From: Prunus persica
Taxonomy: Eukaryota; Streptophyta; Magnoliopsida; Rosales; Rosaceae
Assembly (NCBI RefSeq): GCF_000346465.2
Contig: NC_034011.1
Coordinates: 26,657,941 to 26,721,940, forward strand
Direction of reading: 5' to 3'
DNA length: 64,000 nucleotides
Made by a program: the position numbers and the translations under genes. The notes beneath the pieces were generated by a model. It saw only the letters and a program-made list of their open reading frames with translations. It did no database searches and was not told where the DNA came from. The stretch's first letter is position 1; each line of letters opens with the position of its first letter. This document shows, one piece after another, positions 11,490 through 24,200 of the stretch.

Positions 11490-14331
11490 TCCCTTCCCAC
11501 AAATTTGAAGGAGCTAGTCTTTGAATTGCGAAGTTGACGCATGATCCCTAGTTGATTGTTGCCTATTATGACCTATTGGATATGTTTTCTTCCTTTTAAT
11601 TTATGGAGTAAAATATGGGCGCCTAATGTAATTGTAGAGGTCTGCTCTGCTCCTTGAAAGTGCCAAGTCATGGTCGGTACTTGATAGGGTTGCAGTTGAT
11701 GCATGGGTTAATGATTGTCACGAAAGAGAAGGCGGTGGGGATGGGAAAGATGGGCCTAGAAATTGTTGCATGAAATTTGGCTTAGTCAGTACTGGTATGG
11801 GGGTATATCCTCCTGGCCCTTTTCGTATGTTCATCAACGTCAATGGCCTTCCATTCTGGTCCCCCAGAGTGCCTTGTCCTTTTGATTTCAAAAGAGAATT
11901 TTTACGGGAATTTGTTGCTATGTCGTAATTTTAACTCGAGAATTAATATTAAGTTTGACCCAGTTTACGCAATAAACAACATAAAATGTCACACAGCTGC
12001 ATTTCTCTTCCTCTTTTTCATATTAATTATACAAAATCATAGAATGGTTGCTTCAGTTCCTCACTCCGACTCACATGGAGTGGAGTGGGTGCTGAAACTT
12101 GCAATGGAGTTACCTGAAAAGAAGAGCTTGCTCCTTTTTATGATTGATTGTTTTTGTCTGACTCGTCTTGTGCTCATAATGGAACCCAATCTGTCTTTAC
12201 TTTTACTTTGACTAATATAATATGCATATGATTAAACTTGTCTAGATATAGAGGTAGTGGCAAAGGCAAATTGAATGTTTGGAAAAGTCATATTAATATG
12301 CTAATGATGCCAAATGTGGATAAATCCTAGATTCATTTTCTAGAAGAAAAGCACTCGCTGAAGCGAAGCACGCAGCTGTCCTGTCTGTCACGGGCACGGT
12401 TTTTTCATTCCCAGCCAGCCCCTGATATTTTCCTTTTATAGGCATTCATTCATCCTCTGCTTTAGCGTTGTTTTGTTATTTTTGATAAATTATATAAATT
12501 ATTATGTGAATAAATTTTCATACGTAACATGATTGATTGGAAATATCAAAATGTAAGTGTTTATCGTGCTTTAGATTATTGTCAGGCACCAATCAGAAAA
12601 AGAAGAAACTAGTCAAAAGTTAAAAAGTTGGTCTTGTTCCAAAATGTAAAGATAAAATGGTTTGCTTTTGCAGGGAACTGCTTTGTGCGTTATGTCTCTA
12701 TTAGAGAAGAGAATCATCAGACTTTAATTAGACGACCATACATACAGAGTACAGACAGAGACTGAGACTGTTTGTTGTGGAAACTCCAAGGTGCTTTAAT
12801 GGGCATGGCTAACCAAAGAGGATGACCAGTGCAGAAAAGCATAGAATCGCCTTCTTATTGGCAGGTGTTAAGTTTATTGTTTACTCACCGCACCAACTGC
12901 TGATATCGAATATGTAATGCAAGTTTCAAATTAAAATTTATAATTTAATACCAAAAAAATGAAAAACTAGATTGATTATTTTTTATTCTTGATTTTTCCG
13001 ATTTATGATTTTCTCATTTGAAGTAAGTAAGCAAGCAGGTAATCTACATGGGTGTGTGAGTGATTCAAGTCTTCCTCTTCTTTCATGCGCTAATAATAAA
13101 GTAATGTTATTATAATCATTATTGTAATCAGAGTTTCATGGGATTCTTAAGCGTACAGCTTTGCAGCAACGTGGTTTTGCATTCAAAATAGCCTGTGGAT
13201 TTGAAAACGGGCCCAGAAAACCAGCCATTTCCTAACAACCCCCCTCTTTTACAACCATTATTTACTTTACTTTACAGTCATTAGAACTAAAAAGCTGTGT
13301 GACTGTTACCGGTGATAATTCTTAAACGGAAATACAGTAAACCAGAAAGAACATAGAAGCAGGGTCAGTTTGGTCATATCAAACCTGTATCAAATGCCAT
13401 GCCAAGCCACCAAGAGAGGGAAAAACCATGTGTCATGTGATACCGCCGATATACCCTAATTACCAGCGGAATGTTAGGAAATCCACGAGCATCAACACCC
13501 ACAAATCTCTTTTTATTTTTTATTTAATTTTTTTTTAAAAGTTTACAGCTCCAGTGGCAGTGACTCACCGCAGAGCCTCCCCATTTCACACACACACACA
13601 CAGAAAGATACAGCCTTTGCCCCACTTGGATTTGTCTCTCTCATAGAAATCGGCCGCATTAATTGTCATTTGTCAGCCTCTCCCCTCCCACAGAAAAACC
13701 ACAAGTAAATGCCTTGACACAGTCTTGTACGGCCTTTTCCATCCAACCAACCACCTCCTCCTACCTTCCATAATAGCCGCCCTGCTTGTCATAATGTTGC
13801 CACACACATTCACTGACCAAGAACAATAGTTTGGCTCTTAATGGTTTTTGCTTCCACCTTTCAAGGTTTGTCTCTTACCTCACTCATCTGCATTTATCTC
13901 CCACTTTTTTCTATTTGTGAAAATCCTTTGGATGATTAATACTTAGAGTTGTTGTTTCTCCATGTCATGGGCTTTTAACCAACTTGTTCAAGCATTCTAC
14001 ATTATCCAGGAAACGTACCCAGTTCAATTTGCAAGGAGGAATTGGGACACTAAGGAAAAATTCATAAAACACTTTGATGAGGACTTGGGAGTTCAGAGCT
14101 AGGATGCATCCCTTGGTTTCATGAGATTTCTTCTTGGTCCTTGTCCAAATTCACCGCAAAATACTGTTTTCTTCTAGGTGAACTTTGTTATGGAGCTCTC
14201 TTTTGCACAGACTCCGTAAGAATTTATGCGCCTGTTATTGTTAACGCTACCCTGAAGTTCATAGTCCAGCTTTAGTTCAGCTGTTTATGTCCAGGAAAAG
14301 AGAGTAGAGGTTAGAGCTTGAAACTTGTACA
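11490..14331. other. Intergenic DNA between PPOX2 and the LRR kinase
   Basis: No gene is supported. The first few hundred bases are probably PPOX2 3' UTR. A frame of 122 codons at 11843-12211 lacks family resemblance. A CA repeat lies at 13587-13602. The last 500 bp probably include the promoter and spliced 5' leader of the LRR kinase (donor-like AAGGTTTGTC near 13863, acceptor-like GTCCAG near 14294); this is inference. Confidence 0.45.
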
Positions 14332-17300
14332 ATGAGACTTCTTTACTTGTTAATTTCAGTAATTCTGTCATGGGTTTTTTGTCTTCCAAGTACCCATGAA
14401 TTACAAACCTCTCAGAGCCAAGTCTTATTGCAGCTAAGGAAACATTTAGAGTACCCTTCCTCATTAGAAATTTGGGAAAATTACTATGGAGACTTCTGTA
14501 ACCTGTCTTCCTCTGCGCATATGAGCATTTCATGCCAGGACAACTCAGTCACTGAGCTGAAAATTATGGGAGATAAGCTTTTTAATGTCAATGATTTCAA
14601 TGGTTTTGCAATTCCCAATCATACTCTGTCTGAGAGTTTCTCAATTGATTCTTTTGTTACCACGTTGTCAAGGCTACCTAGCTTGAGGGTTCTTAACTTA
14701 GTGTCTTTGGGGATTTGGGGACCACTTTCTGATAAGATTCACCGGTTATCTTCACTTGAATCCTTAGACTTGAGCTCAAATTTCATATTTGGTTCTGTTC
14801 CGCCAAAAATATCTACAATGGTCAAACTTCACACTCTAACACTGGAGGACAATTATTTCAATGATACTGTCCCTGATTGGTTGGACTCGTTATCAAATCT
14901 CACTATTTTGAGCTTGAAGAACAATCGATTGAAGGGTCGGTTTCCTTCTTCAATATGCACAATGAAGACGCTCACTGTCATTGCCTTGTCTAACAATGAG
15001 CTTTCTGGAAATTTACCTGATATGGATACTTTAATCAGCCTGCATGTATTGGATTTGAGAGAAAATCATATAGATTCTGAACTACCAATGATGCCCCAAG
15101 GATTGGTTACAGCTCTTCTTAGCAAGAACTCATTCTCAGGAGAGATTCCTGCACAATTTGGTCATTTGGGTCAGCTTCAGCACCTTGATCTATCGTTCAA
15201 TTATCTTAGGAGAACACCACCCTCTGCTTTGTTCTCTTTGCCGAACATCAGTTATCTGAATTTAGCATCTAATATGCTGAGTGGAGCATTCCCTGACCAA
15301 CTAAATTGTGGTGGTAAACTTGGGTTTGTTGATATCTCTAATAACAAGTTAACAGGTGATCTTCCTTCTTGCCTGAGTAGTACTTCAAATGAGAGAGTTG
15401 TTGAATTCAATGGAAATTGTTTTTCAATTGATTCTCAACACCAGCATCAGGCTTCATATTGTAAAGAGGCTCTTGCAAGCAGCAAACAATCTGGAGGAAG
15501 AGAAACCGTTATGCTAGTTGGTGTTATCAGCGGAGCTGTTCTTGTTTTAGTACTTTTGGCATTTGCAGTTCTTTCCTTTCGTAGAAGATACCGTTCAAGA
15601 AGGACATTTGAGCACAACATATTTGCAAAGGCTGTGCCAGATGATTCACCAAATGGTTTTTGCTCTGAGCTCATTGCAAATGCCAGTAAGTTGTAAATCA
15701 ATCAAGTTATATTGTTATTATTCCTCTTGCCCCAAACCTAAGGCATGACTTTTCACAAAAGTATAATGTCAACTTTATGCTCTGAAATCTATTACCTTTG
15801 AAAGCTTAAGATGGTAACATTTGTGCTCTACCCTTTCTAGGATTCATATCTCAAGCAGCCAAATTAGAGACACACGGTGCCCCAGTAAGTCGTATATTTT
15901 CACTCGAACAGTTGAAGGAAGCAACAAACAACTTTGATTTGTGTATGTTTTTGGGTGAAGGCTCTATGGGAAAGGTATCCTTCAGACCTAAAAATATACT
16001 TTTTTTGGGTGAAGTATCCAATTTTTTATTATCAAGCTCGAAAGTTATGAGTAATTTGTAACAGGGCAGGAGTTTAATGGGTTATGACTTCTTTCATGAT
16101 CACTTGAGCTCTCCTGATTTTAGATTTTTGACCTGTTATTTTCATTTCCCTTTCATTGTAATCTCTTTGAAGTGTTGCAAAGGTAGAATGCCAAGAGTTA
16201 CAATTGATATGAACAAATCATGTCTGAAGTTTGCTTTTTCTCTGTCTTTATTTATTTATTTTTGGTTTTTTGCTCATTAAAGACGCTGTCCATTCTTTTG
16301 ATTTCAGCTTTTCAAAGGCAAGTTGGAAAACGGGACCTATGTTGCAATCCGATCTCTCACTATATTGAAGAAATATTCAATTCAAAACCTTAAAGTTCGG
16401 CTGGATTTTCTCTCAAAGCTTCATCATCCTCACTTGGTTGGCCTCTTGGGTTATTGCATTGACAGTGGCGGACAAGATGATTCCAGTGGCAACAGAATCT
16501 TCCTTATAAATGAATATGTCTCCAGTGGGAATTATCGTACCTATCTGTCAGGTCAGGATTTGCATTATAAGAAGCTTAAAAGTTACATTATACCGGGAAA
16601 ATTTGTGCATGTATTTTACTACTAGGAAGTGTATACTACCATGTGTGCGTGTGTGTTATGTCAAACTCTAACCCAGCTATGAACATATTTGCAGAAAACT
16701 GTCCAGAGAAGGTTCTCAAGTGGTCTGATAGATTGGCAATTCTAATAGGAGTTGCGAAGGCCGTGCATTTTCTACATACTGGGGTTATTCCAGGTTGTTT
16801 CAACAACCGATTGAAAACAAACAATATATTGCTTGATGAGCATCGGATTGCAAAGCTGAGTGACTATGGGATGTCAATCATCACAGAAGAAAGTGAAAAA
16901 CTTGAGGCATGCTTCTTGACTTACATTAAATTTCGACTTTGCGACATATAGTATGGTTCCAAGTGGTTATTCTGATGCGTTCTACTTGTTCTGCAGGCAA
17001 AGGGAGAAGGCACGAAATCATGGTACGGATGTAAACTATATTTTTTTTTAAAAAGCTTTCTACTAGATGCATTATTACCATGGAATATGGATGGACCATT
17101 ATTTTTGTCAATGTCGATAGATACCCATCCCCTCTGCCAGTATGTTAAAATATTATATAGTAGTTATGAATTCTTTGTTTATACAACTGTAGATGCCATT
17201 AGCATGTTTATATAGTCTAAGTTATCTGCCATACTTAGTCTAGTGGAAGTGTTTTAAATTTTTTTTGTCTGTTCAGAATAAGATTGCTGCTGTTTTACAT

Positions 17301-17846
17301 GTCAAAAGTTAAATATGAATAGTTAATTCTGTTATGTACAACTTTTTTGTTGTTGCAGGAACAGAACAAATATGGAGGGTGATGTTTACAACTTTGGATT
17401 TATACTACTTGAGTCACTTGTTGGGCCTATAGTAAGTGGAAAAGGGGAAACATTTCTGCTAAATGAAATGGTATGCAAAAGTTTTTGTTGCAATGAATTT
17501 TGATTTTGTAGAATAATATATCAAAATACTTAGAACATAAAATCCTTGTCTCCATATGCCTTGCTTTACATCTGGAACTGAATTTTTGATGTGTGGTGTA
17601 ATGTAAATGAACCGCAAGCAGGCATCGTTTGGCAGCCAAGACGGTCGAAGAAAAATTGTGGATCCAATCGTATTGACGACTTGTTCACAAGAGTCGTTAT
17701 CAATTGTGGTATCTATCACCAAGAAATGTACATGTCCAGAAGTGTCAGCTCGTCCGTCGTTTGAGGATGTGCTTTGGAACTTACAGTATGCAGCTCAAGT
17801 CCAGGCCACTGCTGATGCTGATCAGAGATCAGATTCTACGTCCTAA
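14332..17846 (+). CDS. LRR receptor-like protein, inactive kinase
   Basis: Seven exons (14332-15685, 15841-15974, 16308-16551, 16695-16906, 16997-17022, 17359-17470, 17622-17846) give 768 aa. There is a signal peptide at about 1-22, some ten leucine-rich repeats (about 110-365), a membrane segment near 388-410 (MLVGVISGAVLVLVLLAF), then a kinase-like domain. It resembles the plant probable inactive LRR kinases of the At3g03770/At5g14210 group. The kinase core is degenerate: the VAIK lysine is R511, the HRD motif is replaced by PGCFNN (about 610-615), and DFG is DYG (634-636). It probably acts as a scaffold or co-receptor at the plasma membrane; ligand unknown. Intron 4 has a GC donor and exon 5 is only 26 nt. 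Confidence 0.93.
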
Positions 17847-18418
17847 CCTGTAAATTTATGGGCTGCCAAACACTGCAAGTACAATGCGACAACTGATTTT
17901 CTCTCTGAAGCCTCCTCCTCCTGCTTGTATAAAAAAAAAGAAGAAAAAAACGAGGAAGGCCTGTAAAATGAATGATACTTGAGGTGGGCTTGTAAAGACA
18001 ACTAGGTTGAAATCAAATTTTTTTTGTTGTTGCCAAAAACTAGGTTCAAATCTTGTTCAAGGTTATTATACTTTTTCTATCTAGTTTTTTCATAAAGTAA
18101 CAGAACACTAGTCTATATTCTTCATCTCTTTATTTTGAACCATTTGTTTGTTCCCATCATACATACTACAGAAAATTAACAAAATAAAAATCAATTCCGC
18201 ATTTACACTAACACAAAATGAAGGCGCTCAGCTCCGACAAGAGAACTAGGACATTCCGAGCTCACATTAACTACTTCAGCCAAAAAAAGAACTAACAATT
18301 CAAAACAATCTAATCAAAGCCCGATCAACCACTACAATTATAAATATACAATCATAACACTATGATATAGATATATCATATATACATATATAAAGACGAG
18401 AGAGAAGAGCGAGAGTAC
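17847..18418. other. LRR-kinase 3' region and flank of the EH fragment
   Basis: No gene is supported. The 3' UTR of the LRR kinase probably lies in the first 200 bp. The right half (about 18180-18418) sits where intron 1 of the EH-domain fragment would be, on the minus strand. I found no second EH exon in it. Confidence 0.45.
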
Positions 18419-18562
18419 CTGCGCAAGGACCGGTTGGGGGAGACCGGAGGCTTGGAAGAGAGCGACCGCTTCGTTGCCACTAATCCGGCCATCGCGGTCC
18501 AAATCGGCTCGTCTTAAATATGCATCGAAGAGATCCACATTCGCCGATTGGTTTTGCGCCAT
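18419..18562 (-). pseudogene. Orphan first exon of an EH-domain (EPS15/PAN1-like) gene
   Basis: On the minus strand, 48 codons from ATG at 18562 end exactly at a good donor (CAG|GTAC) at 18419. The peptide starts MAQNQSANVDLFDAYLRRAD and contains the EF-hand-like loop DLDRDGRISGNEA, then LPQPVLAQ. This matches the first exon of plant EH-domain proteins that act in clathrin-mediated endocytosis. No later exon follows: the LRR-kinase gene ends about 570 bp away on the other strand, and read-through past the donor gives unrelated hydrophobic residues. Because the donor site is kept, a DNA-level duplication or transposon capture is more likely than retrocopying. The ATG lies only about 35 bp from a palindrome array. 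It could still act as a start for a chimeric transcript. Confidence 0.8.
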
Positions 18563-18597
18563 GATCAGACTTTTTAAATATTCGAATATATTTAAAG

Positions 18598-18800
18598 AGT
18601 ATAGCCATGGATGGCTATACTGTTTCAATATAACATATTTTTTAAATAGTATAGCCGCGCGGCTATACCGTTAAATAAATAAATATATTTAAAGAGTGTA
18701 GCCGTCCGGCTATACTGTTTTAATATAACATATTTTTAAACAGATACTTTTAAATAAGTATTCCTATATGTTTAAACAGTATAGCCGCTCGGCTATACTG
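18598..18800. repeat. Array of four hairpin-forming palindromes
   Basis: Four near-perfect palindromes of 20-24 bp share the arms AGTATAGCC / GGCTATACT: 18598-18621 (centre ATGGAT), 18648-18668 (contains the perfect palindrome GTATAGCCGCGCGGCTATAC), 18695-18716 and 18777-18800. AT-rich spacers with TTTAAA and AATATAACATATTT recur between them. Their start-to-start spacing is about 50, 47 and 82 bp. A decayed half-site (ACGGCTATAG) lies near 18873. The centres differ while the arms are conserved, so selection, conversion or a hairpin-based amplification process is plausible. Confidence 0.85.
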
Positions 18801-21239
18801 TTTAAATATAATATTCATATATATATATATATATATATATACACGTTTTATGTATAATATTCGTATATGTTTAACGGCTATAGGTTTTGAATATAGTATT
18901 AAATATAATATTCATATATATATATAGTGGTTGGTTAGATAGTGGTGGTGTACTATACTTGGTTGGTTTCGTCCAAAATAAAATAAAATTACTGGGTTGT
19001 TAGATAGAGTCAAGTGAGATTGAAATCTTGAAAAACAAGGGAAGGGTTTCATTTCATCTCTTACTCCTCCTAAGTCCTCCTAAACCTACCCTAAAATATT
19101 AAATAAGAGCAAGAGTTTTGCAGCTCAAATCTTTGATAATGTTGATTTCTGCGCTCAAGTCGACATTTTGTGTTCGTTTCCTTATTCTCTCGTTACCTTT
19201 TTCATAAAAAATTAGGTTAAACAAATAGGAGAATCTAACCAAAGTTTGGTCGTGTTCCCCAACCTGAATTATAATATTCTTTCTTATCACCAAACACCAA
19301 CACACCACTCTCCAATATCATATCCTTGAACCCTCCGTTGTTTGCTTTGATAGAAGTGGACAGCTCAACCTACCTCCTCTTTCACAAATATACATATGCT
19401 TAGAGTTTAAGCTCATATACCAGCAAGTATGCAGTTTGGTGACAGACAGACGGGTGAAGGGTCCAAGTCTAGCTCCACTTCTATGATCCTCAACCCTCAC
19501 TTCTTGTTAGATTCTTAAATTATTGTGCCAAAATTGAGATTCAATGTTTTCCTTTGACAAAACGTTATCCTAAACTACTCTAATATATGAGTAGATAAAT
19601 CAAACTATGAAGTAAAGGAGCGAGCACACTGTCTTAACTAAAGAGTAGATAAATCAAACTATGAAGTAAAGGAGCGAACACACTGTCTTAAATAAAGACC
19701 TGATCCACATAAACAATAACTAATTTGAGTTCATTACTAAATTTTAGTGTGTGTTATAATTAATGGGCCTTTTCTTTTTATTTAAAAAAAAAAGTAGATA
19801 AAATATGGGCTTTCTAGAAGAATTCTATAATGATGATCTTATATATGGCCTTTAAGTGATGTTTTATTTTTTAATCGTTGGATTAAATTGATTAACTGTT
19901 GAATTAAATTAGTTAATCTGATTTAACGATTAAGAGATATGCTATGTATAACGCCCTCACTATAGAAGGTTGGTGGTGGGCTGTGGGCTATGGCCCAAAC
20001 TCGAAATGTAACGGCTATGTTGATGATGGTGGCGTGGGCTCCACAATCTCCGGGAGGTGGTGTTTGACAGTTTGACTCACAAGTGCCTGAAAACAACAGC
20101 GATGTGTCGGTGAGCACAGCCAACTAAGCAACAAAGCGACGAGCATCATCACCCCCACGTGCGATCGTGCTTTTCACGCTCGGACTGCTCACTCGAGTCC
20201 GTTGGCTCAGTGCACCCGAGTCCAACTGTCACCGACTGAGTCACTCGCTTCCCACTCGGCGACTGCCACACACTCTCTCCGAATAGATGAAAGCATTTCA
20301 GTCGAGGCGTCCCCATCAGCCAACGTCAAGACGACATCGATCATAAAAACACCGAACCAAATTCCCCCAGCACGACGCCGTTTCGTCCTGTCCAGAGACA
20401 AATCACTTCTCATCGCTCTTATAAAATTAGTACTAGTTTATTTTATGGAAATTCTGAAATCGCTATTGTGTCAGCTTCACTTTTTATTTTTTGTTTTTTC
20501 AATGCTCTTACTGTTTTAATCGCACATTCAGTGTCGGCCTCCGAGCCTCTCAGTCCCTGAAAGTGTACACCATTCGATACAAAAACGATTCTTCTCTCGT
20601 CTCACTCGCATTTCTCTCCTTTTTTGGGCCACTAATTTTACTGGTAAATTATCTTTATTTTTCTTATCACTCAGCTACTTTTTGAGTTTTTTGTTTTTGT
20701 TTTTCTGTTAATCTGCAATTTGTGTTTAATTTGATTGCATGCATTGTGGTAAATCTGTTTGCTTTGAGCTTGAAATTTGTGCATCGGACGCTTTTGAACC
20801 AAATTCCAAGTATTATTCTAGTAGCTGATAACTCTGCATTCCCTTGCTTAAGCATAAGCATACCTACTATTAATGGCGATTGTCTTGATGAGCTCAGTTT
20901 GTGATTTTTAAGCTCTCTTTTGCTAATTTCTTCTTATTTATTGTTAGCATATGCTCGACTTTGCTGTGAGCTGAAACTCCAGTCACATTTGCTTTATCTT
21001 TTCGACTGTCGGTGTTTGATCTTGAATGAGTTTGCTTTTGGTCAGATATTACCAATTTAGTGACGAGTGTTGTATTTTATAATCCTGGAATTCCTAATTG
21101 TATCGCTGAGTGACATGCTTTTCTGGTTTTTTTTTTTTTTTTTTTTGGGTATCCCAAGTGCTGCGAGTATAAGCTTTGTGAATGTGAATAGAATTCATCA
21201 ACACATTGGAGAAGAAGGGTGTTGTTTGTTTCCATAACC
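18801..21239. other. Intergenic DNA and probable 5' leader of the NT-C2 gene
   Basis: An AT dinucleotide run lies at about 18819-18840, and AT-rich spacer continues to 18930. Around 20430-20650 the sequence looks like a transcribed leader; a donor-like CTG|GTAAAT near 20643 and a T-rich stretch near 21126-21146 suggest a 5' UTR intron before the ATG at 21240. A 105-codon frame at 20205-20519 has no family resemblance. No other gene is seen. Confidence 0.45.
19590..19695 (+). repeat. Tandem duplication, 53-bp unit
   Basis: Two copies beginning GAGTAGATAAATCAAACTATG lie at 19590 and 19643, with two or three base differences. No gene overlaps. Confidence 0.85.
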
Positions 21240-24200
21240 ATGGGTCTAGGAGTAAAGGCGAAGAACCGCAGGGGCCCCACTGTTCAAATTGATTATCTCA
21301 TCCATATTCATGAGATTAAGCCTTGGCCCCCATCACAGTCACTCAGATCACTCCGTTCCGTGTTGATTCAATGGGAAAATGGCGACCGCAATTCTGGGTC
21401 TACCAACCCTGTTGTCCCCTCACTTGGGTCTGTTGTTGGTGAGGGTAAAATTGAATTCAACCACTCTTTCAGGTTACCTGTGACTCTGCTGAGGGACATG
21501 TCTGTTAAAGGTGGTGGTGGTGGTGATGGTGATGCATTTCAAAAGAATTGCTTAGAGTTCCACTTGTATGAGCCTCGGAGGGACAAGACGAAAGGTCAGT
21601 TGTTGGCGACTGCCATTGTAGATTTGGCTGACCATGGCGTTGTGAAAGAGACAATAAGCGTGAGCGCTCCAATGAACAGTAAGAGGAGCTTTAGGAACAC
21701 TGATCAACCAGTTCTGTTGATCAAAATTCAGCCTTTTGTGAAGGGTCGTATTAGCTCCTCATCTGGGGACAGCTTGTCAAGAGGGGCATCACTGGACAAA
21801 GCTGGTGGTGAATCTGTTTCGGGCTTGACGAATGAAGAATATGCTGAGGAAGCCGAAGTTGCCTCTTTTACGGATGATGATGTTTCCTCACACTCATCTC
21901 AGACAATTTCTTCTGCTTTAGACACAAATCGCACTTTGTCTCCTAAAAAACAAGAGGTAATGATTCTCTTAGTTTTCATTTTTTCTCTTCTTGATGGAAA
22001 CTTGTCATTGTAACTGCAACAGTCTTTACAAACTCCAGCATTGGTCATGCTCATGGGTATAGTATGTTGAAAATGAGAGATAACCAAGATTTATCTTCCT
22101 TTTTATAATAACTTAGACAGTAATATGTAATATAACACTTTGGCACTGAATTGCAGACTGGAGAAGAGACACGGCCTCATAGCACTGAAGGTAAAAATGA
22201 AAAGCATGCCTTAGCCTCAAAACTAGGGCTTGAAAGACCAAATTTAATACATGAATTTATGAAGGGAGGTTCATCATGTTCATCATCAGTTGACCTATCT
22301 TCTGACCCTGGAAGCCCAGTAAATGGTAATGCTTCTGTAGCCAACTCTCCCAGCTCAAGTTCAACAATCCTAAAAGCTGTTGGTTCAGAGACCGCCCCTT
22401 CTCCATCCGCATCCGTATTGAATGAAAAGGCTGAGGAGTCCTGCACCAGCATGAGAAGCAATGGCCATGAGCGTTTATCTCACGAAGTTAATGACAAGGT
22501 TTTTGATGGCGGAAGTAAAATCACAGCTGTTATTCAACAGAGTAGCAAGTATGATGAGAAAGCTTGGGGAATTGGCAGGGATTGCCCGGAGGCTGCAGTT
22601 AGTGATGATAGTTCTACGGAGGACAATGAAAGAAAGAAACAAGAAAACAGAGATGAAAGACAACATGTTGATGAGGAAAAGCAAGCTCAGAGGGAAGGTG
22701 AATCATTCATTGCACATGAGGCTAACGGAAAGCAAGATCCACTCGGAACGAAGGAAAATATAAAGCATGTTAAGTCCGTTAGGTCAGCTATTGACTCGGC
22801 TAAGAACGCATTACCCAGGAATGATCAGAATGCAGAAGTAAAGGAAACTGGTATTCAGGGAGATGCACAGAACAGTGCAGGTGTTGCAGTAAGCTTCAGA
22901 GGGAAGGAAAGAAAAGATGCTAAGGTGTATCCTAGGGATACAAGAAGTGTCATTTTAGAAAGCAAAATTCATCAGCTGGAACACAGGATAAAGTTGCTTG
23001 AGGGAGAATTGAGAGAAGCTGCTGCTGTCGAGGCTGCCCTTTATTCAGTAGTCGCTGAGCATGGAAGTTCTATGAGTAAGGTCCATGCTCCGGCTCGGCG
23101 CCTTTCTAGGTTGTATCTTCATGCTTGCAAAGAAAGTTCCCGTTCTAGGAGGGCCAGTGCAGCTAGAAGTATTGTTTCGGGACTAGTTTTGGTTGGAAAA
23201 GCATGTGGGAATGATGTCCCAAGGTACATTTTAATGATGCTTGTTTTCTGTAATTTCTTTATGTCTTATTTACAACTTATCAACTTCGAGATTGATGTTT
23301 TGAAGCAAAAGTTTTCGGAGCTGTAAGGTTTCAATTTTCAAGTGTATTTACTGCATGAGGATCCAAAAAAGAAAAAGAAAATGTGTTTCTGGCTGCATAA
23401 GCCTAACATTTAGGACATGGACCTTCCATTCAAGGGTCCTACCCCAAGATTTAAAAAGTAAAATTGGAATAAATCCAATCCAATCATGGTCTGCTTGACG
23501 CACCAAACCAAGTGATTGTACTGGTGGCGAAGAAGCTTGTCTGCTTATTTTACCTTGCTTTAGAACTGCATCTATTAATTGTTTAAGTGAAGTTTTCATA
23601 ATTGTTTTATGGACTCATTAATTTTAATTTTCTCTGATTACAGGCTAACATATTGGCTGTCAAATTCCATTGTGTTGAGAACAATAATAAGCCAGGTTAC
23701 CGGGGAACCAGAACTACTTCTGTCTCCAGGGTCTTCTATTGACCGGAATGGTGCTGGAAAAGTAAAAAATAATGTGTCATCTCCAATAAAATGGAAGGCT
23801 TCCTCTTCTGGGAAGAAAGAAGGAATGAAGCTCTTAAATGGAAGTTTCAGTGACTGCGATAACCCACATACATTTATGTCTACACTGGAGAAGATTGAAT
23901 CGTGGATCTTCTCCCGAATAGTTGAATCTATCTGGTGGCAGGTCAGAGTAACTGTTTTCCTCGTTGAGTTTCCCTTCAAATCTACTTTTTCAATACTATC
24001 TTACTGAATGAAGGTCTTGCAACTGATTCTTGCACTGTAATGTTTTCAGACTTTGACCCCACATATGCAGTCTGTTGCTGCAAAGGAACTTAATGAAGGT
24101 GTTGACTCTGGGTCGAGGAAAAACTATAGAAGGACATCTAGTTCAATTGATCAAGAACAAAGTAACTTTTCATTAGACCTCTGGAAGAAGGCTTTCAGGG

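Noticed and set aside
11843..12211. 122-codon frame after PPOX2
   Set aside because: No domain or family match; follows the PPOX2 3' UTR and lacks coding composition.
15685..15841. Apparent truncation of the LRR protein after 454 codons
   Set aside because: The stop lies in an intron with good GT-AG borders; the kinase-like exons continue in frame.
18598..18800. CRISPR-like array
   Set aside because: Repeats are palindromes with irregular spacing and similar, not unique, spacers; the DNA is plant nuclear.
20205..20519. 105-codon frame upstream of the NT-C2 gene
   Set aside because: Lies in the promoter/5' leader, competes with an antisense frame, and matches nothing known.
22177..22461. 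Antisense frame in the NT-C2 gene
   Set aside because: Shadow of the Ser-rich coding exon on the other strand.
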